Below the pieces are notes generated by a model, which saw nothing but the letters and a program-made list of their open reading frames with translations, searched no databases and was not told the DNA's origin. Shown here piece after piece: positions 25,998 to 34,284 of a stretch of DNA of 64,000 bases. The stretch covers positions 49,731 to 113,730 of the forward strand of contig JACWER010000003.1 in assembly GCA_014653385.1 (NCBI GenBank), in the 5' to 3' direction. Source of the stretch: Pelagibacterales bacterium SAG-MED50. Its GTDB lineage: Bacteria > Pseudomonadota > Alphaproteobacteria > Pelagibacterales > Pelagibacteraceae. The position numbers were made by a program, and so were the translations under genes. Position 1 is the first letter of the stretch, and every line of letters begins with the position of its first letter.

Positions 25998-26773
25998 TAT
26001 GAAAAGTTAAGCAAATCTCGCATAGAATATAATCCTGGTCTTTTTTTCATTAACCATTTAGAGGCTGTCAAAGCTCCATCGGAATATAACGTTCTGTCAA
26101 AAGCTTCATGGTTTAATGTAATTATTTCTTTTCCACTTGAGAATCTTACCTCATGTTCTCCAATAATTTCTCCTTTTCTAATGGAATTAAAATTAATTTT
26201 TTTTCCATAAGGAAAAGATTTTTTATTTAAAAACTTTTTCCCAATTAAATTATATAAATTTTTATTTTTTCCATCAGCAATTCCTTTTCCAAGCATTAAG
26301 GCTGTACCAGATGGATAGTCTTTTTTATGCTTGTGATGTACCTCAAATATTTTACTTAAGTATTCATCATTTAACGATTTTGATGTTATTTCAGTTAAAT
26401 ACATTAGTAAATTTACACCCAAGCTCATATTGCCAGCTTTTAAAATAGGTATCTTTTTTGAATATTTTTTGATTTGATTTTCCTGGCTTCTACTAAACCC
26501 AGTTGTACCAATAACAACTTTTTTTTTTAGTTTGGATGCTATTCTTAATATTTCCAAGGTGCACTCAGGGACAGTAAAATCAATAATTACGTCAGTTTTT
26601 TTAAAAGCTTTATCAGAATTTAACTCAGGTTTAATGCCATTAAATTTTTTATTTACTAATATATTTTCCGTCAGTGTAACTAATTTAAAACTTTTATTTT
26701 TTTTGGAAGATCTGATTAGTTGTTGGCCCATTCTTCCCATGCAACCTGATATTCCTAAATTAATTTTATTCAT
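25997..26773 (-). CDS. dapB: 4-hydroxy-tetrahydrodipicolinate reductase
   Basis: NAD(P)H-dependent step in the lysine and diaminopimelate pathway. The 258 residues show G-I-S-G-C-M-G-R-M-G at 7-16, D-F-T-V-P near 83, V-I-G-T-T-G-F near 105, and the substrate-binding and catalytic E-V-H-H-K-H-K-K-D-Y-P-S-G-T-A near 150. It shares a base with nth and overlaps the upstream monooxygenase-like gene by 8 bases. Diaminopimelate is also used for peptidoglycan, consistent with the wall genes elsewhere in the window. Confidence 0.95.
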   Translation of the reverse strand: MNKINLGISGCMGRMGQQLIRSSKKNKSFKLVTLTENILVNKKFNGIKPELNSDKAFKKTDVIIDFTVPECTLEILRIASKLKKKVVIGTTGFSRSQENQIKKYSKKIPILKAGNMSLGVNLLMYLTEITSKSLNDEYLSKIFEVHHKHKKDYPSGTALMLGKGIADGKNKNLYNLIGKKFLNKKSFPYGKKINFNSIRKGEIIGEHEVRFSSGKEIITLNHEAFDRTLYSDGALTASKWLMKKRPGLYSMRDLLNFS

Positions 26774-27158
26774 TAAATATTTTTTCTCTAATATATCCTA
26801 CTTCAGTAGTTTTAAAATGTCTGAAGGGTACATTTGTATCTTCAATTGCTTTAATAGTCTCTTGTGTAATATTCCCGTAAACTTCTATTTCAAATCTGTC
26901 AGCAATCTCTTGATGTTTTCTAACATAAGCTTGAACAGGAGGATTATTAAGGTGATGCACCATAGCTTCACTGTTTCGGTAGACTTCACTCCATGTAAAT
27001 TCTAAAGGATCAGTTGGATCTTGATCAAAAGTATGAATAAGCATATCTGGTTCTGACTCATTAACGGCGTCATCTGCTTCTTTTGCTATCTTAAGATATT
27101 CTTCAACCTTACCTTCTTTAACACGTATTCTAGCTATTAAAATAAAAGGGTTAGACAT
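26766..27158 (-). CDS. Antibiotic biosynthesis monooxygenase (ABM) domain protein
   Basis: A 130-residue protein with one ABM/YgiN-like ferredoxin-fold domain in the first 95 residues: I-L-I-A-R-I-R-V-K-E-G-K-V-E-E-Y, then H-T-F-D-Q-D-P-T-D-P and F-T-W-S-E-V-Y-R-N-S-E-A-M-V-H-H. Members act as small dimeric quinol or haem monooxygenases or have no known activity. The last 35 residues extend beyond the domain. It sits upstream of dapB with an 8-base overlap, which gives no clear functional hint. The 79-base spacer behind dnaJ is AT-rich with no convincing signal. Confidence 0.75.
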   Translation of the reverse strand: MSNPFILIARIRVKEGKVEEYLKIAKEADDAVNESEPDMLIHTFDQDPTDPLEFTWSEVYRNSEAMVHHLNNPPVQAYVRKHQEIADRFEIEVYGNITQETIKAIEDTNVPFRHFKTTEVGYIREKIFNE

Positions 27159-27237
27159 TGGTATTATAATAAATGATTTATAATTTTTAATATATATATA
27201 TTCTGAAAATACTAACTCTTTTTAATTAATTAGTCTT

Positions 27238-28365
27238 TTAATTTTTCCAAAAATCTTTAGCTTTTTGAAAAAACTTTTTTATGCTTGGGTTAGATTTATC
27301 GTTCTCAATTTCTCTAAATTGTTCTAATAATTCTTTTTGTTTTTTATTTAAATATACAGGCACTTCTGTCTTAACCTGAACATATAAGTCACCAAAATCA
27401 CCTCTTCTCATAAATGGCATTCCTTTACCTTTTAATCTAAATTGTTTGCCGTTTTGAGTTCCATCAGGAATTTTTATTTTAGCTTTGCCACCATCAATCG
27501 TTGGAATTTCTATGGTAGTTCCTAACGCTGCATCTGTGAGTGAAATTGGAAATTCAAAAAATAAATTTTCATCTGATCTTTTAAATAAGTCATGAGAATG
27601 AACGTTAATAAATAGATATAGGTCACCTGTTGCTCCACCTCTGCTTCCAGCTTCTCCTTTGCCTGCTAATCTAATTCTTGTTCCATCATCAACACCTTGA
27701 GGAATTGTAACTGATATTTTCTTAGAGGTTTGTTTCTTGCCTTGTCCATTACACTCACTACACGGATTTGTAATTTCCTCCCCATTACCATTACATTGGG
27801 GACATGTTTGCTGAACTGTGAAAAAACCTTGATTAGATCTTATCTTTCCATTTCCACCACAATAAGTACATCTGTCAGGAGATTGGCCTGGTTTTGAGCC
27901 ATTTCCTTTACAAGTGCTACATTTTTCTGTCGTAGAAAATTTAATATCTTGTTTTTTACCTTGGTAGGCTTCTTCCAGTGTAATAGATAAATCGTATCTT
28001 AAATCTGAGCCTCTATTATTTGAGCTTCTATTTCTTGATCTTCCCCCACCACCAAAATCACCAAAAAAATCTTCAAAAATATCTGAAAAGTCTGCTCCAC
28101 CAAAACCACCAAAACCACCACTTTGTCTTCCACCTCCATTTTCAAAGGCAGCATGACCAAAATTATCGTAATTTTGTTTCTTTTCTTTATCTGAGAGAAT
28201 TCCGTAAGCTTCACTAGCTTCTTTAAATTTGTCTTCTGCAACTTTATCACCTGGATTTTTGTCAGGGTGGTGTTTAACTGCAAGTTTTCTATAGGCTGAT
28301 TTTAGTTCATCAGGAGAAGCATTTTTTCTAACACCTAAAACATCATAGAAATCTCTTTTAGCCAT
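27238..28365 (-). CDS. dnaJ: Chaperone DnaJ
   Basis: Co-chaperone that delivers clients to DnaK and stimulates its ATPase. The 375 residues hold the J domain with H33-P34-D35, a Gly/Phe-rich linker with repeated G-G-F-G-G (about 77-110), four zinc-binding C-x-x-C-x-G-x-G repeats ([32 protein letters not shown]) between about 148 and 212, and two C-terminal substrate-binding domains. It lies downstream of dnaK with a 32-base gap, the classic grpE-dnaK-dnaJ order. Confidence 0.97.
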   Translation of the reverse strand: MAKRDFYDVLGVRKNASPDELKSAYRKLAVKHHPDKNPGDKVAEDKFKEASEAYGILSDKEKKQNYDNFGHAAFENGGGRQSGGFGGFGGADFSDIFEDFFGDFGGGGRSRNRSSNNRGSDLRYDLSITLEEAYQGKKQDIKFSTTEKCSTCKGNGSKPGQSPDRCTYCGGNGKIRSNQGFFTVQQTCPQCNGNGEEITNPCSECNGQGKKQTSKKISVTIPQGVDDGTRIRLAGKGEAGSRGGATGDLYLFINVHSHDLFKRSDENLFFEFPISLTDAALGTTIEIPTIDGGKAKIKIPDGTQNGKQFRLKGKGMPFMRRGDFGDLYVQVKTEVPVYLNKKQKELLEQFREIENDKSNPSIKKFFQKAKDFWKN

Positions 28366-28397
28366 AAGTTACTCTGAGATAATGGTTGTTGAGATTT

Positions 28398-30332
28398 TTA
28401 AGCGCTTTTTTCTTTATCTTCTTCTTTATTCTCTTCTTTTACTTCTTCAAAATCTGCATCAACTACGTTATCGTCTTTTTTTCCTTCATCATTATTTTTA
28501 CTATCATCAGGTGAGTCTGGTTTTTTTTCTTGAGCTTTATAGATAGCCTCACCTAATTTCATTGATGCTTGAACTAACGTTTCTGTTTTTTTCTTGATAT
28601 CTTCATTGTCAGTTCCTTTAAGAGCTTCCTTTAAACTAGATGATGCATCTTCTATTGCTTTCTTTTCAGCATCAGTAATTTTAGATCCATGCTCTTTAAG
28701 ATTTTTTTCAGTTGAATGAATTAAAGTGTCAGCTTGATTTCTCGTATCTACGGACTCTCTTTTCTTTTTATCTTCTTCTTTATTAGCTTCTGCATCTTTA
28801 ACCATTTTTTCAATTTCTTGTTCACTTAATCCACCAGAGGCTTGGATTTGAATTTTTTGCTCTTTACCGGTTCCTTTATCTTTTGCTGAAACACTAACTA
28901 TACCGTTAGCATCGATATCAAAAGTAACCTCAATTTGAGGAACCCCCCTAGGCGCAGGAGCAATACCTACTAATTCAAAATTTCCTAACATCTTGTTATC
29001 AGTCGCCATTTCTCTTTCACCCTGAAGCACTCTGATAGAAACTGCGGGCTGATTATCCTCTGCTGTAGAAAACACTTGGCTTTTTTTCGTTGGTATTGTT
29101 GTGTTTTTCTCAATTAGTTTAGTTGATACACCTCCTAAAGTTTCAATACCTAGGGACAAAGGCGTAACATCTAAAAGTAGCACATCTTTTACATCACCCT
29201 GGAGTACACCTGCCTGAATGGCCGCACCCATGGCTACAACTTCATCTGGATTAACACTTTTATTTGGGTCTTTACCAAAAAAGCTTTTAACTTCAGCTAG
29301 AACTTTAGGCATTCTAGTCATTCCACCAACCATAACAATTTCATCTATGCCACTTGCAGATATACCAGCGTCACTTAATGCTGTCTTACAAGGTGGTAAT
29401 GTTTTAGCGATTAAATCCTCTACAAGAGCTTCAAGTTTGGCTCTAGTCATTTTTAAATTAATATGTTTTGGTCCTGTTTTATCAGCAGTAATAAATGGTA
29501 AATTAATATCTGTTTGTTCCGCTGAAGATAGTTCAATTTTAGCTTTTTCTGCAGCTTCTTTTAATCTTTGAAGTGCAAGCTTGTCTGATGTTAAATCTAT
29601 GCCATTATCTTTTTTAAATTCTGCAATCAAATAATCAACGATTGTATTATCAAAGTCCTCACCACCTAAAAAAGTATCTCCATTTGTTGATTTAACTTCA
29701 AATACACCATCTCCTAATTCAAGAATAGAAACATCAAATGTGCCTCCTCCTAAATCGTACACGGCTATCTTTTTGTTTTGTTTTTTATCCAAACCATATG
29801 CAAGCGATGCTGCAGTAGGTTCGTTAATAATTCTTAAAACTTCTAGACCAGCAATTTTACCAGCATCTTTTGTTGCCTGTCTTTGTGCATCGTTAAAGTA
29901 TGCAGGAACTGTTATCACCGCTTTAGTTACTTCTTGTCCTAAGTATTTTTCAGCTGTCTCTTTCATTTTTTGAAGAATAAAAGCAGAAATCTGTGAAGGC
30001 GAATATTTTTCTCCTTTTGCTTCAATCCATGCATCACCTTTTTCAGAATTAACTATTTTAAAAGGAGCTGCAGATATATCTTTTTTTACAGTCGGGTCTT
30101 CAAAATTTCTTCCAATAAGTCTTTTAACAGCAAAAATTGTATTCTCTGGGTTTGTTACAGCCTGTCTCTTAGCAGGTTGACCAACAAGTTTTTCACTATC
30201 ATCAGTAAAAGCTACAACAGATGGAGTTGTTCTTGCACCTTCAGCATTTTCCAATACTTTTGGTTGGCTTCCTTCCATAATTGATACACATGAGTTTGTT
30301 GTACCAAGATCTATTCCAATAATTTTGCTCAT
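28398..30332 (-). CDS. dnaK: Chaperone DnaK (Hsp70)
   Basis: ATP-dependent Hsp70 chaperone. The 644 residues begin [12 protein letters not shown] and include [13 protein letters not shown] near 170, D-L-G-G-G-T-F-D-V near 195, the linker [12 protein letters not shown] near 390 and an acidic lid tail ending with [12 protein letters not shown] and further charged residues. Codon use is biased as in highly expressed genes. A heat-shock-type promoter candidate precedes it at 30352-30379, so it may be transcribed both from grpE and on its own. Confidence 0.98.
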   Translation of the reverse strand: MSKIIGIDLGTTNSCVSIMEGSQPKVLENAEGARTTPSVVAFTDDSEKLVGQPAKRQAVTNPENTIFAVKRLIGRNFEDPTVKKDISAAPFKIVNSEKGDAWIEAKGEKYSPSQISAFILQKMKETAEKYLGQEVTKAVITVPAYFNDAQRQATKDAGKIAGLEVLRIINEPTAASLAYGLDKKQNKKIAVYDLGGGTFDVSILELGDGVFEVKSTNGDTFLGGEDFDNTIVDYLIAEFKKDNGIDLTSDKLALQRLKEAAEKAKIELSSAEQTDINLPFITADKTGPKHINLKMTRAKLEALVEDLIAKTLPPCKTALSDAGISASGIDEIVMVGGMTRMPKVLAEVKSFFGKDPNKSVNPDEVVAMGAAIQAGVLQGDVKDVLLLDVTPLSLGIETLGGVSTKLIEKNTTIPTKKSQVFSTAEDNQPAVSIRVLQGEREMATDNKMLGNFELVGIAPAPRGVPQIEVTFDIDANGIVSVSAKDKGTGKEQKIQIQASGGLSEQEIEKMVKDAEANKEEDKKKRESVDTRNQADTLIHSTEKNLKEHGSKITDAEKKAIEDASSSLKEALKGTDNEDIKKKTETLVQASMKLGEAIYKAQEKKPDSPDDSKNNDEGKKDDNVVDADFEEVKEENKEEDKEKSA

Positions 30333-30351
30333 AATTTAATTTCTACCCTTC

Positions 30352-30379
30352 ATATATGTGTTAATATTAATTCTACAAG
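30352..30379 (-). promoter_or_regulatory. Candidate RpoH-type promoter of dnaK
   Basis: On the minus strand CTTG (30379-30376) is followed after exactly 17 bases by CATATAT (30358-30352). The alphaproteobacterial heat-shock consensus is CTTG-N17/18-CYTATNT, so only the second -10 base deviates. Transcription would begin about 12-15 bases before the dnaK ATG (30330-30332), with AAGGG in front of it. The match is suggestive only, because A+T-rich DNA yields such -10 boxes easily. Confidence 0.4.
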
Positions 30380-30393
30380 TTCAACAAATGTAA

Positions 30394-31026
30394 TTATTTG
30401 TCTAAATTCTCCTTATTTTCCTCACTTTTATCATCTTTAATTTCTATCTTTTTGGATACACCAACTAAAGATGGTCTTAATAATCTGTCTTTTATCATAA
30501 AACCTTTTTGAACTTCCTGAACAATTATTCCGGGTTCTTTTTGATCATCTTCTATTTCCATCATTGCTTGGTGTAAATTTGGGTCTAATTTTTTATTAAG
30601 ACAATCGATTGGTTTAATATTATTTTTAGTAAAAATTGAGATTAAATCTTTATTAATTATATCAAAATGTTCTAAGGTTTTTTTTAATGCTTCTGTATCC
30701 TTAAGAGAATCATCACTTTCTAAAATTAACTTTGATCTTGTTAAGTTATCAATCAAATTTAAAGCTTCTTTTGCAAATGCAAAACCTCCATAATCAAATG
30801 CATCATCTTTTTCTTTTTCAAACCTTCTTCTTTGGTTTTCCATTTCAGCAAAAGTTCTTGCAAGCTTATCTTCTAATTCTTTTATTTTTTCTTCAGGGGA
30901 TAATTCTTCTTCTTCTACACTTTTGCTTTCTTCTTGCTTATCTTGAGATTGCTGTTCAGTTCCGACGGTCTCAACTGATGTTTCGGTTGTAGTGTTTTCT
31001 TGATTTAGGTTTTCTTCTTTTTCCAT
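30394..31026 (-). CDS. grpE: Nucleotide exchange factor GrpE
   Basis: Releases ADP from DnaK. The 210 residues begin with a low-complexity acidic and glutamine-rich tail (about 1-45), followed by a long coiled coil (E-E-K-I-K-E-L-E-D-K-L-A-R-T-F-A-E-M-E-N), the conserved R-R-R-F-E-K-E region near 70 and the C-terminal beta domain with K-L-D-P-N-L-H-Q-A-M near 147 and V-V/I-Q-E-V-Q-K-G-F near 170. A 61-base spacer separates it from dnaK. It is divergent from rdgB with 42 bases between them. Confidence 0.93.
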   Translation of the reverse strand: MEKEENLNQENTTTETSVETVGTEQQSQDKQEESKSVEEEELSPEEKIKELEDKLARTFAEMENQRRRFEKEKDDAFDYGGFAFAKEALNLIDNLTRSKLILESDDSLKDTEALKKTLEHFDIINKDLISIFTKNNIKPIDCLNKKLDPNLHQAMMEIEDDQKEPGIIVQEVQKGFMIKDRLLRPSLVGVSKKIEIKDDKSEENKENLDK

Positions 31027-31068
31027 GATTGCATATATGGTAAGAAATCTCAGAATTGCTAGGTATTA

Positions 31069-31665
31069 ATGGAAAAAATTTCAAAATTGCTTATTGGCAC
31101 CAATAACAAAGGAAAATATAAGGAAATTAAAGATTTATTACCAAAATATATTAAAACACACTCAACATCTGAATTTAAACTTAAGAGTCCAAGAGAAAAT
31201 GGTCTAACATTCACAGAAAATTCGATCATAAAATCTAAACATTTTTCAAAAAAAACTAAATTGATATGTCTTGCAGACGATTCAGGGCTTGAGATAGATA
31301 TTTTAGATAAAAGCCCAGGAATTTATTCAGCCAGATGGGGTGGAAAAAAAGGTGATTTTAAAAAAGCGATAAATAAAGTTTACAATGAATTATCAAAAAA
31401 AGATAAAAACTGGAAATTTAAGAAAGTTAAAGCTAGATTTATTTGTGCGTTATCAATTTGTTATTTGGATAAAAAAATAGTATCTGTTTTAGGTAAAGTT
31501 GAAGGGCATATTTCAGAAAAACCAAAAGGAAAAAATGGTTTTGGTTATGATCCAATATTTATTCCTAAAAACAAAAGAAAGACTTTTGGTGAAATGAGTT
31601 CTTTACTTAAATATAAAATAGACCATCGTTTTAATGCATTTAAGAAAATTAAAAAATTTCTATAA
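31069..31665 (+). CDS. rdgB: dITP/XTP pyrophosphatase (RdgB/HAM1)
   Basis: Removes inosine and xanthosine triphosphates from the nucleotide pool. The 198 residues show G-T-N-N-K-G-K near residue 10, E-N-G-L-T-F-T-E-N-S near 43, A-D-D-S-G-L-E-I near 66 with the catalytic Asp pair, P-G-I-Y-S-A-R-W/Y near 80 and G-F-G-Y-D-P-I-F near 157. It begins 42 bases from divergent grpE, whereas in many Alphaproteobacteria the gene sits near the hrcA/grpE region. The 3' end overlaps the convergent LpoA-like gene by 17 bases. Confidence 0.94.
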   Translation: MEKISKLLIGTNNKGKYKEIKDLLPKYIKTHSTSEFKLKSPRENGLTFTENSIIKSKHFSKKTKLICLADDSGLEIDILDKSPGIYSARWGGKKGDFKKAINKVYNELSKKDKNWKFKKVKARFICALSICYLDKKIVSVLGKVEGHISEKPKGKNGFGYDPIFIPKNKRKTFGEMSSLLKYKIDHRFNAFKKIKKFL

Positions 31666-32803
31666 TCTTTTTATCTTCAATTTTATAAAAGTTTAAACGA
31701 TGATTAATTTTATTATTTTTAATATCAAAAATACCTATTTTTCCTTTAAAAGAATTTTTCTTTTTAAAAAGTTTGTTTAAATTAGATAGATTATTTTTTA
31801 ATGATAAATAATAGACAAGTCCTACAAGATCATAACTTAACAATGATAAATGCGAAGGATACTCATTAAACTCTCTAAAAAACTTATTTTTGTAATTTTC
31901 AAAATTATTTTTATTTATTGATGGGTAATATAAAGGTTGAATATCTATTTCATTTAATAAACTCTCATCAAACCATTGGTTTAATGTAATAAAATACTTA
32001 TTTTTAGGAGAAACGTCTGTGTATAAAAGAGATGTAGAAACACTTTTTAAACTTTCGTCAAAATCTGAAATAACGATTGCATCAAAATTTAAACCTCCCA
32101 ATGTATATCTCTGTTCAAGTTTTTTAATTTTTTTTTCTTTGTTTGATTGATTTGATTTCTTTAATCTTAAAATTTCATCCTCTAAGTTTTTTTTCCTAAC
32201 CCTATAATTGGTAATCTCTTCAATTTGTTTGGTTAATTTTGTAGGTTCTGTGTTATAGTCATAGTCTTTAAATATTTTGATTTTAGAATCTTTAATTCCT
32301 TTTTTAACTTCAAATTCATAATCTTGAATAGGTGTTAAAAAAATTGTTCTCTTTATATTATTTGTCTCTATAAATTTTTTTATGGTATTGAATTGAGAAG
32401 TAGAATTTATTCCTGCAGAAATAACATTGCTTGGAAGATCTAATATCTTATTTGTTAAAGACAAAAAGGTTATATCTTTGATTTCATCTAAATAGGATAT
32501 GCTTTCATGAAAAACAGGCCCAATAACAACTTTTACTCCCATTTGTTTTAACTCAAAAGCTGATTTAAGAGCTTTGTTTGCCTTTGATGCTGTATCTTTT
32601 GGAATAATTTCTATTGAATTATTATTAATATCTTTCACAGCTAATCTAACAGCTTTAATAATTGACTGTCCAAGCTCTTTATTTGAACCTGTCAAAGGAA
32701 CCATAAGACCAATCTTAATTTTTTCTGAAGCTTTGACTACATTCGAAAATAATAAACAATAATTTAGTAATACTAAAAAAATAATTTTAATAAATTTACT
32801 CAT
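31649..32803 (-). CDS. Periplasmic LpoA/LppC-like protein (leucine-binding-protein fold)
   Basis: A 384-residue exported protein: signal peptide of about 25 residues ending V-K-A, then I-K-I-G-L-M-V-P-L-T-G and a type I periplasmic-binding fold with V-V-I-G-P-V-F-H near 93. It could be an amino-acid-type ABC-transporter binding protein. However, no transporter genes adjoin, and its divergent partner is rsmI followed by a BON lipoprotein, mirroring the E. coli group rsmI-lpoA-yraN-diaA-dolP. An LpoA-like activator of penicillin-binding proteins is therefore the better guess. A proper lipobox is missing (the only early Cys follows Tyr). Confidence 0.7.
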   Translation of the reverse strand: MSKFIKIIFLVLLNYCLLFSNVVKASEKIKIGLMVPLTGSNKELGQSIIKAVRLAVKDINNNSIEIIPKDTASKANKALKSAFELKQMGVKVVIGPVFHESISYLDEIKDITFLSLTNKILDLPSNVISAGINSTSQFNTIKKFIETNNIKRTIFLTPIQDYEFEVKKGIKDSKIKIFKDYDYNTEPTKLTKQIEEITNYRVRKKNLEDEILRLKKSNQSNKEKKIKKLEQRYTLGGLNFDAIVISDFDESLKSVSTSLLYTDVSPKNKYFITLNQWFDESLLNEIDIQPLYYPSINKNNFENYKNKFFREFNEYPSHLSLLSYDLVGLVYYLSLKNNLSNLNKLFKKKNSFKGKIGIFDIKNNKINHRLNFYKIEDKKIIEIF

Positions 32804-32837
32804 TTTAGTGTTACTATAATATTTTTTAAGCTTAATT

Positions 32838-33701
32838 ATGGTAATAAAATCACAATCTCAAATAAAAGATAATGAAAACTGTCTATATTTAGTATCAACA
32901 CCAATTGGTAATTTAAAAGATATTACTCTAAGAGCTATAGAAACATTAAAAAAATCGACCTATATTCTTTGTGAAGATACAAGAGTTTCAAGAATTCTAT
33001 TAGATAGATATGAAATAAAATCACACTTGATTTCAAATCATAAATTTAATGAGTCAAAAAACTTGAATAAGATTGTAGATCTTCTTAGATCTGGAGAAAT
33101 AATTTCATTAATATCAGATGCTGGAACGCCAAGTATTTCTGATCCAGGTGCGATATTAATAAATGAATGTATAACAAATGGTATTAAAGTCACTCCAATC
33201 CCAGGCCCCTCAGCTGTTGCGACAGCAGTATCAATAAGTGGTTTTTCTGAAAAATTTATTTTTTACGGATTTTTACCTGAAAAAAAACGAGCACTTGAAA
33301 ATGCTTTAAATAAAATATCAAAATTTGATGATACGTGTGTTTTTTTTGCATCTACAAAAAAAGTGAATAAAATTATCCCTGAATTAAAAAAAAACTTTAG
33401 TGGAAGAAAAATATTATTTTGTAGAGAAATTTCAAAAATATACGAAGAATTCATAAGAAAAAATGTTAATGATTTAGAAATATTTAGAAAAGATTTAAAA
33501 GGAGAGCTAACTATAGTAATTTCTGAAAAAAAAATTGTAAAAAATCACTCACAAGAATTAAGTGAATCAGATATAAATATGATTAAAAAGATGATCAATA
33601 AATTATCTATAAAGGAGATTGTCGCAATTATTAGTCAAAATAATGATATATCAAAAAAGAAGATTTATAATTATTGTTTAAAAATAAAAAATGAAATCTA
33701 A
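32838..33701 (+). CDS. rsmI: 16S rRNA (cytidine-1402 2'-O) methyltransferase RsmI
   Basis: SAM-dependent methylation of C1402 in the ribosomal decoding centre. The 287 residues show Y-L-V-S-T-P-I-G-N-L-K-D-I-T near residue 18, C-E-D-T-R near 50, I-S-D-A-G-T-P-S-I-S-D-P-G near 94 and I-P-G-P-S-A near 122, the tetrapyrrole methylase fold of the family. It is divergent from the LpoA-like gene (34 bases) and overlaps the following lipoprotein gene by 11 bases. Confidence 0.95.
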   Translation: MVIKSQSQIKDNENCLYLVSTPIGNLKDITLRAIETLKKSTYILCEDTRVSRILLDRYEIKSHLISNHKFNESKNLNKIVDLLRSGEIISLISDAGTPSISDPGAILINECITNGIKVTPIPGPSAVATAVSISGFSEKFIFYGFLPEKKRALENALNKISKFDDTCVFFASTKKVNKIIPELKKNFSGRKILFCREISKIYEEFIRKNVNDLEIFRKDLKGELTIVISEKKIVKNHSQELSESDINMIKKMINKLSIKEIVAIISQNNDISKKKIYNYCLKIKNEI

Positions 33702-34284
33702 ATTAGTATTAGTTATTCTGCTCGGTATAATTTTATCTAATTGTGCTGGAGTTTCTTCCAAAGGTATTTTTGGTACAGGAGTTAGTGTTGCTTTTGATCC
33801 ACGAACTGTAGGCACTCAAATGGATGACTCGATTATGCAAAAAAATTTAGCTGCACGGATTCTTATTAAAGATAAAAAATATCTATTATCAGTAAAATCT
33901 AAAGTATTAGATGGAAGAATTTTTTTAACTGGAAAAGTCGAGAGTCCTGAAGAAAAATTATTATTAACCAAATTAGCTTGGGAAACAAAAGGGGCCAGAT
34001 CTGTTCGTAATGATATTAAAATAAAAGAAGAATTTAATTTTAAAACATCTGCAAAAGATCTATTAATTACTTCTCAACTTCGGACAGCAATAATTTTAAA
34101 TAAGAATATCAAGGCAACTAATTATCAAATAGATACTTATAAGAAAAAAATCTATGTTTATGGGATTGCATTAACTTCTGAAGAAAAAGATTTAGTAATC
34201 AGCGAAGCTAAAGAGATTTTGGATGTGGAAGATGTTATTGCAAGTATTTTGCTACTCGAAGACTTGAGAATTCAAAGAGAGTAA
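33691..34284 (+). CDS. BON-domain outer-membrane lipoprotein (DolP/OsmY-like)
   Basis: The 197-residue product has a lipoprotein signal (L-S-N-C, Cys19) and two BON domains, roughly residues 50-115 and 125-190. Each has the strand-G-x-V pattern: G-R-I-F-L-T-G-K-V-E-S-P-E-E and K-I-Y-V-Y-G-I-A-L-T-S-E-E. In E. coli the two-BON lipoprotein DolP (YraP), encoded in the rsmI-lpoA-diaA group, binds anionic phospholipids and supports outer-membrane assembly; size, lipobox and neighbours match that role. It overlaps rsmI by 11 bases and abuts the convergent maeB stop. Confidence 0.82.
   Translation: MKSKLVLVILLGIILSNCAGVSSKGIFGTGVSVAFDPRTVGTQMDDSIMQKNLAARILIKDKKYLLSVKSKVLDGRIFLTGKVESPEEKLLLTKLAWETKGARSVRNDIKIKEEFNFKTSAKDLLITSQLRTAIILNKNIKATNYQIDTYKKKIYVYGIALTSEEKDLVISEAKEILDVEDVIASILLLEDLRIQRE

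Noticed and set aside
27159..27237. Terminator for dnaJ or a promoter signal around the ATATATATAT run
   Set aside because: Only short A/T pairings are possible and any sequence of this composition would give them.
27999..28283. Frame inside the Gly/Phe-rich region of dnaJ
   Set aside because: It is an out-of-frame shadow of the G-F repeat coding sequence.
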